Assembly: GCF_000710915.1 (NCBI RefSeq)
Contig: NZ_BAUA01000049.1
Span: 1 to 64,000, forward strand
Length of the DNA stretch: 64,000 nt
Direction: 5' to 3'
DNA from: Nocardia brasiliensis IFM 10847
Lineage (GTDB): Bacteria > Actinomycetota > Actinomycetes > Mycobacteriales > Mycobacteriaceae
Positions 61,253 to 64,000 of the stretch are shown here, in pieces. Under the pieces are notes generated by a model. The model worked only from the letters and a program-made list of their open reading frames with translations, was not told where the DNA came from and did no database searches. The stretch's first letter is position 1, and every line of letters starts with the position of its first letter. Position numbers and translations under genes: made by a program.

Positions 61253-61708
61253 TCAGCCGCCGAATAGCCGGAAGATGAACCGCAGCGGGTCCTCCACCGG
61301 GATCTCGGGCAGCGTCGGCGGTGGTGCCTCGGCGAGCACCACGCGCACGGCCGCGACGATCTCGGCAGTGCTCGGCTGCTCGAACCCCGGGAAGCCCAGC
61401 GGATCTTCCTGGAGTACCACCGGCACACCACGCACCGGCGCGGCGGAGAACGCGGCAAGCTCCAGCAGCACCAGTTCGGCGGCGTCGGGGACCACCCGGA
61501 CCCGCGCGACATCGATCACCTCGGCGATACCGTCCTCGGCCGCGAACACACCGACCCGCAACGACCGCGGCTGTTGCGCGAGCGCCTGGTTCAGCGGCGG
61601 GTCGACCAGGACGAATTCCGGTTCGATCAAAGTGCCCGCGCCGAGGACTTCCCCCGTGGCACCGGCCGCGTCGACCGCGTACACCACGACCAAGGTCCGC
61701 CTCGTCAT
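61253..61708 (-). CDS. Hypothetical protein, possible degenerate trypsin-like domain
   Basis: A 151-aa protein without signal peptide. It starts MTRRTLVVVYAVDAAGATGEVLGAGTLIEPEFVLVDPPL, a pattern like the first beta-barrel strands of a trypsin-fold protease (GAGTLIEPEFVLV resembles the strands before the catalytic His), but no catalytic His, Asp or Ser motif is evident. The C-terminus is Pro-rich (VVLAEAPPPTLPEIPVEDP). It lies between the kinase and the lanthipeptide synthetase, on the opposite strand to the latter. Family uncertain. Confidence 0.6.
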   Translation of the reverse strand: MTRRTLVVVYAVDAAGATGEVLGAGTLIEPEFVLVDPPLNQALAQQPRSLRVGVFAAEDGIAEVIDVARVRVVPDAAELVLLELAAFSAAPVRGVPVVLQEDPLGFPGFEQPSTAEIVAAVRVVLAEAPPPTLPEIPVEDPLRFIFRLFGG

Positions 61709-61883
61709 GGGCAGCAGTGTCGCACGAATCGCACTGCTACGACGGCGCGATGAGGTTTCTCGTCGTGGTGCGGTACGCGCACGACACCGCAGTAGGCCGA
61801 TTCGCCGCAGGGTGCCGTCGGGCCATTCTTGACTCGTTCGATTCCCCCGCCGACCAGGCCGAATCCGAGAGGACGTGACTCCA

Positions 61884-64000
61884 ATGGTGCAAGATACGGC
61901 GTTCACGTTCGCCCACCCCGACTACTACGAACCCTTCGACCGTACCGACCCGGGCAGGCGCTACAACCCGACCCGGCCCCCGCACGGCTGGACCCGGCGC
62001 GAGTCCGAGGTGTGGACGCACTGGACTCCCCCGCATACCGAACTGCTGGCGCAGGGCTGGAAGGTGCACGTCTCCACGGCACTCGGCTCCGCCCAGCAGG
62101 TACTGGACGTGGTGAGCACCGCGTGTGCCGACCTGGGCGTCGCCTTCAAGCATCTCACCGGCAGGCAGTACTTCCTCTGGCTGCACGGCAAGCACGGCAG
62201 CCGAGTGCAGAGCGGCAAGTTCTGCGCGGTGTACCCGCCGACACCGCAGCTCGCGTACGCCCTGCTCGAACGGCTGGAACGCGAATTGTCCGGAGTCGCA
62301 GGGCCGTACGTGCTCACCGACCGCCGCTTCGGCACCTCACAGTGCGTGTCCTACCGCTACGGCGCGTTCCGTCCGCGCCATCGCCTGCAAGCCGACGGCA
62401 CGCGGGTACCGACCATGCTCGCACTCGACGGCACCGAGGTGCCCGACGAGCGCCGCCCGGGCTTCCTGCTGCCCGCGGGCGTCGCCGACCCGTTCGGCCC
62501 GGTGGCCGACGCGGACGGCGACGAGGACGTGAACTTCCACGGTTACACCTTCGAAACCGTGCTGCAGCCGAGCAACGCCGGCGGCGCGTATCGCGCCCGC
62601 CGCGCGGACGGCACCCCGGTTTTCGTGAAAGAGGCTCGCGCCCACAACGGTTACGCGGGCACCGAGGACGCACGCACCCGGCTGGAGCGCGAGTATCTGA
62701 CGCTGCGTGCCCTGCACGCCGCCGCCCCCGGCCTCGCCCCCGCGCCGGTCGAGCTGTTCACCGAATGGGAGCACACCTACCTCGTCACCGAATTCGTGCC
62801 GGGTCGCACACTCAGCAAGTGGACGGTCGCGACGAATCCGCTGATCCACGCCGGAGCCGACCCGACCGTGTTCGCCGCCTACTACCGGCGGTGCGCACAC
62901 CTGCTCGCGCAGCTCACGACCCAGTTGAGCACCCTGCACGACCTCGGCTACGCCTTCGTCGACGTCTCCCCTGGCAACGTCCTGGTCGACGAGCACGACA
63001 CGGTGCGGCTCATCGACTTCGAGGCCACTCAGCCCGTGGACCACCCGCTCGGCCTGCTCGGCACGCCCGGTTACGAACCGCCGGAATCCCGTGCGCCCGG
63101 GGCGCGGGCGAAGATCGATCCACTGCACGTCGACGCCTACGGCCTGCGCGCGATCGCGCAACTGCTGGTCTTCCCGATGCACGAAGCCGCGCGGCGCAGC
63201 CCCGAGACGCTGGATCACCTGTACGCCGATCTTGCCGAATTGTGCCCTCCCCCAGCGGATTTATGGGCAACCGTGGTGCAGTCGCGGACCGCGCCCGCGG
63301 TGCGGCACCTGCCTTCACCCGAGGAAGTGCGTGGTGCGCCCGCCGAAGCGGTGCGGTGGCTGCGCGATCGGACGGCCGACGCCCTGACCCGCATGGCCGA
63401 GCTCACCAACCCGCGGTGGGTGTACCCCACTGCGCCGGAGGGACATCGGACCAACACCGCGTGCGTGGCCTACGGCACCGCCGGCGTGCTGCACGCCTTG
63501 CGCGCCGCCGAGCGCGACATCGATCCCGCGATCGTCACACGATTGCGCGGCACGGCCCTGCGTGATCGGCATCGGACCGGGCCGGGCCTGCTGTACGGCA
63601 ACGCCGGAATCGCCTGGGTGCTCGACGATCTCGGCGACCGTGATGCGGCGCTGACCCTCCTCGCCGCGGCGAGCGGCCACCGGCTGGCGACCGAGTCGCC
63701 GAGCTGGGGCGGCGGTGCGGCGGGCGTCGCGATGACGCACCTGTCGTTCTTTCACCGCACCGGCGACGCTGCCCACCTCGAGCAGGCGCAACGACTGCTC
63801 GACGCGATACCCGACGGCGCGGCACTGCGCGCCGCGCTCGGCCCGGACCATCCGTCCGGCCTCGCGCACGGCAGGACCGGTATCGCGCTCGCCCTCTACT
63901 ACCTGTCGATGTGCACCGGGGCCGACGAGCCGTTCGAACGCGGGCTACGGCTGCTGCGTGCCGAACTCGGGCACACCGAGCCGATCCCCGTCGGCGCGTT
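61884..64000 (+). CDS. Class III (LanKC-type) lanthipeptide synthetase, 5' part
   Basis: The first 705 or so codons of a three-domain enzyme cut by the window end. Residues 1-200 resemble the LanKC lyase region: HPDYYEPFDRTDPGRRYNP, VLDVVSTACADLGVAFKHL, SGKFCAVYP. Residues 210-500 form a Ser/Thr kinase-like domain with VFVKEARAHNGYAG (Lys), FVDVSPGNVLVDEH (catalytic loop) and RLIDFEAT (Mg-binding Asp). Residues 520 on are the start of the LanC-like cyclase. It phosphorylates Ser/Thr in a precursor peptide, eliminates phosphate, then forms (methyl)lanthionine or labionin. The zinc ligands lie outside the window, so class III versus IV is open. The precursor gene is not seen here. Confidence 0.9.
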   Translation, partial: MVQDTAFTFAHPDYYEPFDRTDPGRRYNPTRPPHGWTRRESEVWTHWTPPHTELLAQGWKVHVSTALGSAQQVLDVVSTACADLGVAFKHLTGRQYFLWLHGKHGSRVQSGKFCAVYPPTPQLAYALLERLERELSGVAGPYVLTDRRFGTSQCVSYRYGAFRPRHRLQADGTRVPTMLALDGTEVPDERRPGFLLPAGVADPFGPVADADGDEDVNFHGYTFETVLQPSNAGGAYRARRADGTPVFVKEARAHNGYAGTEDARTRLEREYLTLRALHAAAPGLAPAPVELFTEWEHTYLVTEFVPGRTLSKWTVATNPLIHAGADPTVFAAYYRRCAHLLAQLTTQLSTLHDLGYAFVDVSPGNVLVDEHDTVRLIDFEATQPVDHPLGLLGTPGYEPPESRAPGARAKIDPLHVDAYGLRAIAQLLVFPMHEAARRSPETLDHLYADLAELCPPPADLWATVVQSRTAPAVRHLPSPEEVRGAPAEAVRWLRDRTADALTRMAELTNPRWVYPTAPEGHRTNTACVAYGTAGVLHALRAAERDIDPAIVTRLRGTALRDRHRTGPGLLYGNAGIAWVLDDLGDRDAALTLLAAASGHRLATESPSWGGGAAGVAMTHLSFFHRTGDAAHLEQAQRLLDAIPDGAALRAALGPDHPSGLAHGRTGIALALYYLSMCTGADEPFERGLRLLRAELGHTEPIPVGA

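Noticed and set aside
1..64000. tRNA, rRNA, CRISPR arrays, insertion sequences or phage genes
   Set aside because: No cloverleaf-like sequence, regular spacer array, transposase or integrase motif was seen on either strand.

Overview
The window is GC-rich, densely packed DNA with GTG starts and many 4-bp ATGA/GTGA gene overlaps. It carries an Lsr2 nucleoid protein, coenzyme F420 metabolism (an F420-dependent glucose-6-phosphate dehydrogenase beside a Ddn-like domain), a methylcitrate cycle operon and SARP regulators. This points to a mycolate-type actinomycete, most likely Nocardia or a close relative. The genus is inferred from gene content only; there is no rRNA or other taxonomic marker.

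Left flank (1-9250): ordinary chromosomal genes. These are a cyclophilin end, Lsr2, a PD40 beta-propeller protein, AMP nucleosidase, two secreted proteins sharing an N-terminal sequence, an oligopeptide-type ABC substrate-binding lipoprotein and an LVIVD-repeat secreted protein. A strong terminator at 9251-9290 closes this side.

Central region (9300-49300): a large biosynthetic cluster. (a) 9301-12769 encodes a lyase and an FAD protein resembling the CreD/CreE nitrosuccinate pair, which releases nitrous acid from aspartate, followed by an MFS exporter. (b) 14412-15389 is an NphT7-type acetoacetyl-CoA synthase. (c) 15630-19607 holds a membrane acyltransferase, an Ala-Pro-rich lipoprotein, an SRPBCC/F420-nitroreductase fusion and F420-dependent glucose-6-phosphate dehydrogenase. 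(d) 19686-22004 is a LuxR-type ATPase regulator. (e) 22111-23232 is a class I DAHP synthase. (f) 23937-30505 is a complete mevalonate operon (HMG-CoA reductase, HMG-CoA synthase, mevalonate kinase, diphosphomevalonate decarboxylase, phosphomevalonate kinase, type 2 IPP isomerase), with two secreted-protein genes upstream. (g) 32576-36836 is a 3-hydroxyanthranilate module (PhzE-like, PhzD-like and DhbA/EntA-like enzymes plus an SDR). (h) 37316-43505 holds two AMP-forming ligases, two UbiA prenyltransferases and a polyprenyl diphosphate synthase. (i) 43757-49265 is regulatory: a degenerate SDR, a two-component pair, two SARPs and a small cupin-like protein.

Together these genes predict a meroterpenoid. 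DAHP synthase, PhzE, PhzD and the DhbA-like enzyme supply 3-hydroxyanthranilate. NphT7 and the mevalonate operon supply IPP and DMAPP. The polyprenyl synthase and UbiA enzymes attach an isoprenoid chain. The CreD/CreE pair would supply nitrite for an N-N (diazo-type) bond, possibly through one of the AMP-forming ligases. I recognise each module, but I know of no described cluster with this combination, and the product is inferred.

Right flank (49400-64000): a small HTH gene with a frameshifted zinc-ribbon partner, a flavodoxin-domain protein with a clear terminator, the methylcitrate cycle operon prpDBC, a TetR gene facing a two-gene ABC exporter, a NarL-type two-component pair, a small unrecognised protein, and the start of a class III (LanKC-type) lanthipeptide synthetase cut by the window edge. 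I saw no tRNA, rRNA, CRISPR array or insertion sequence.
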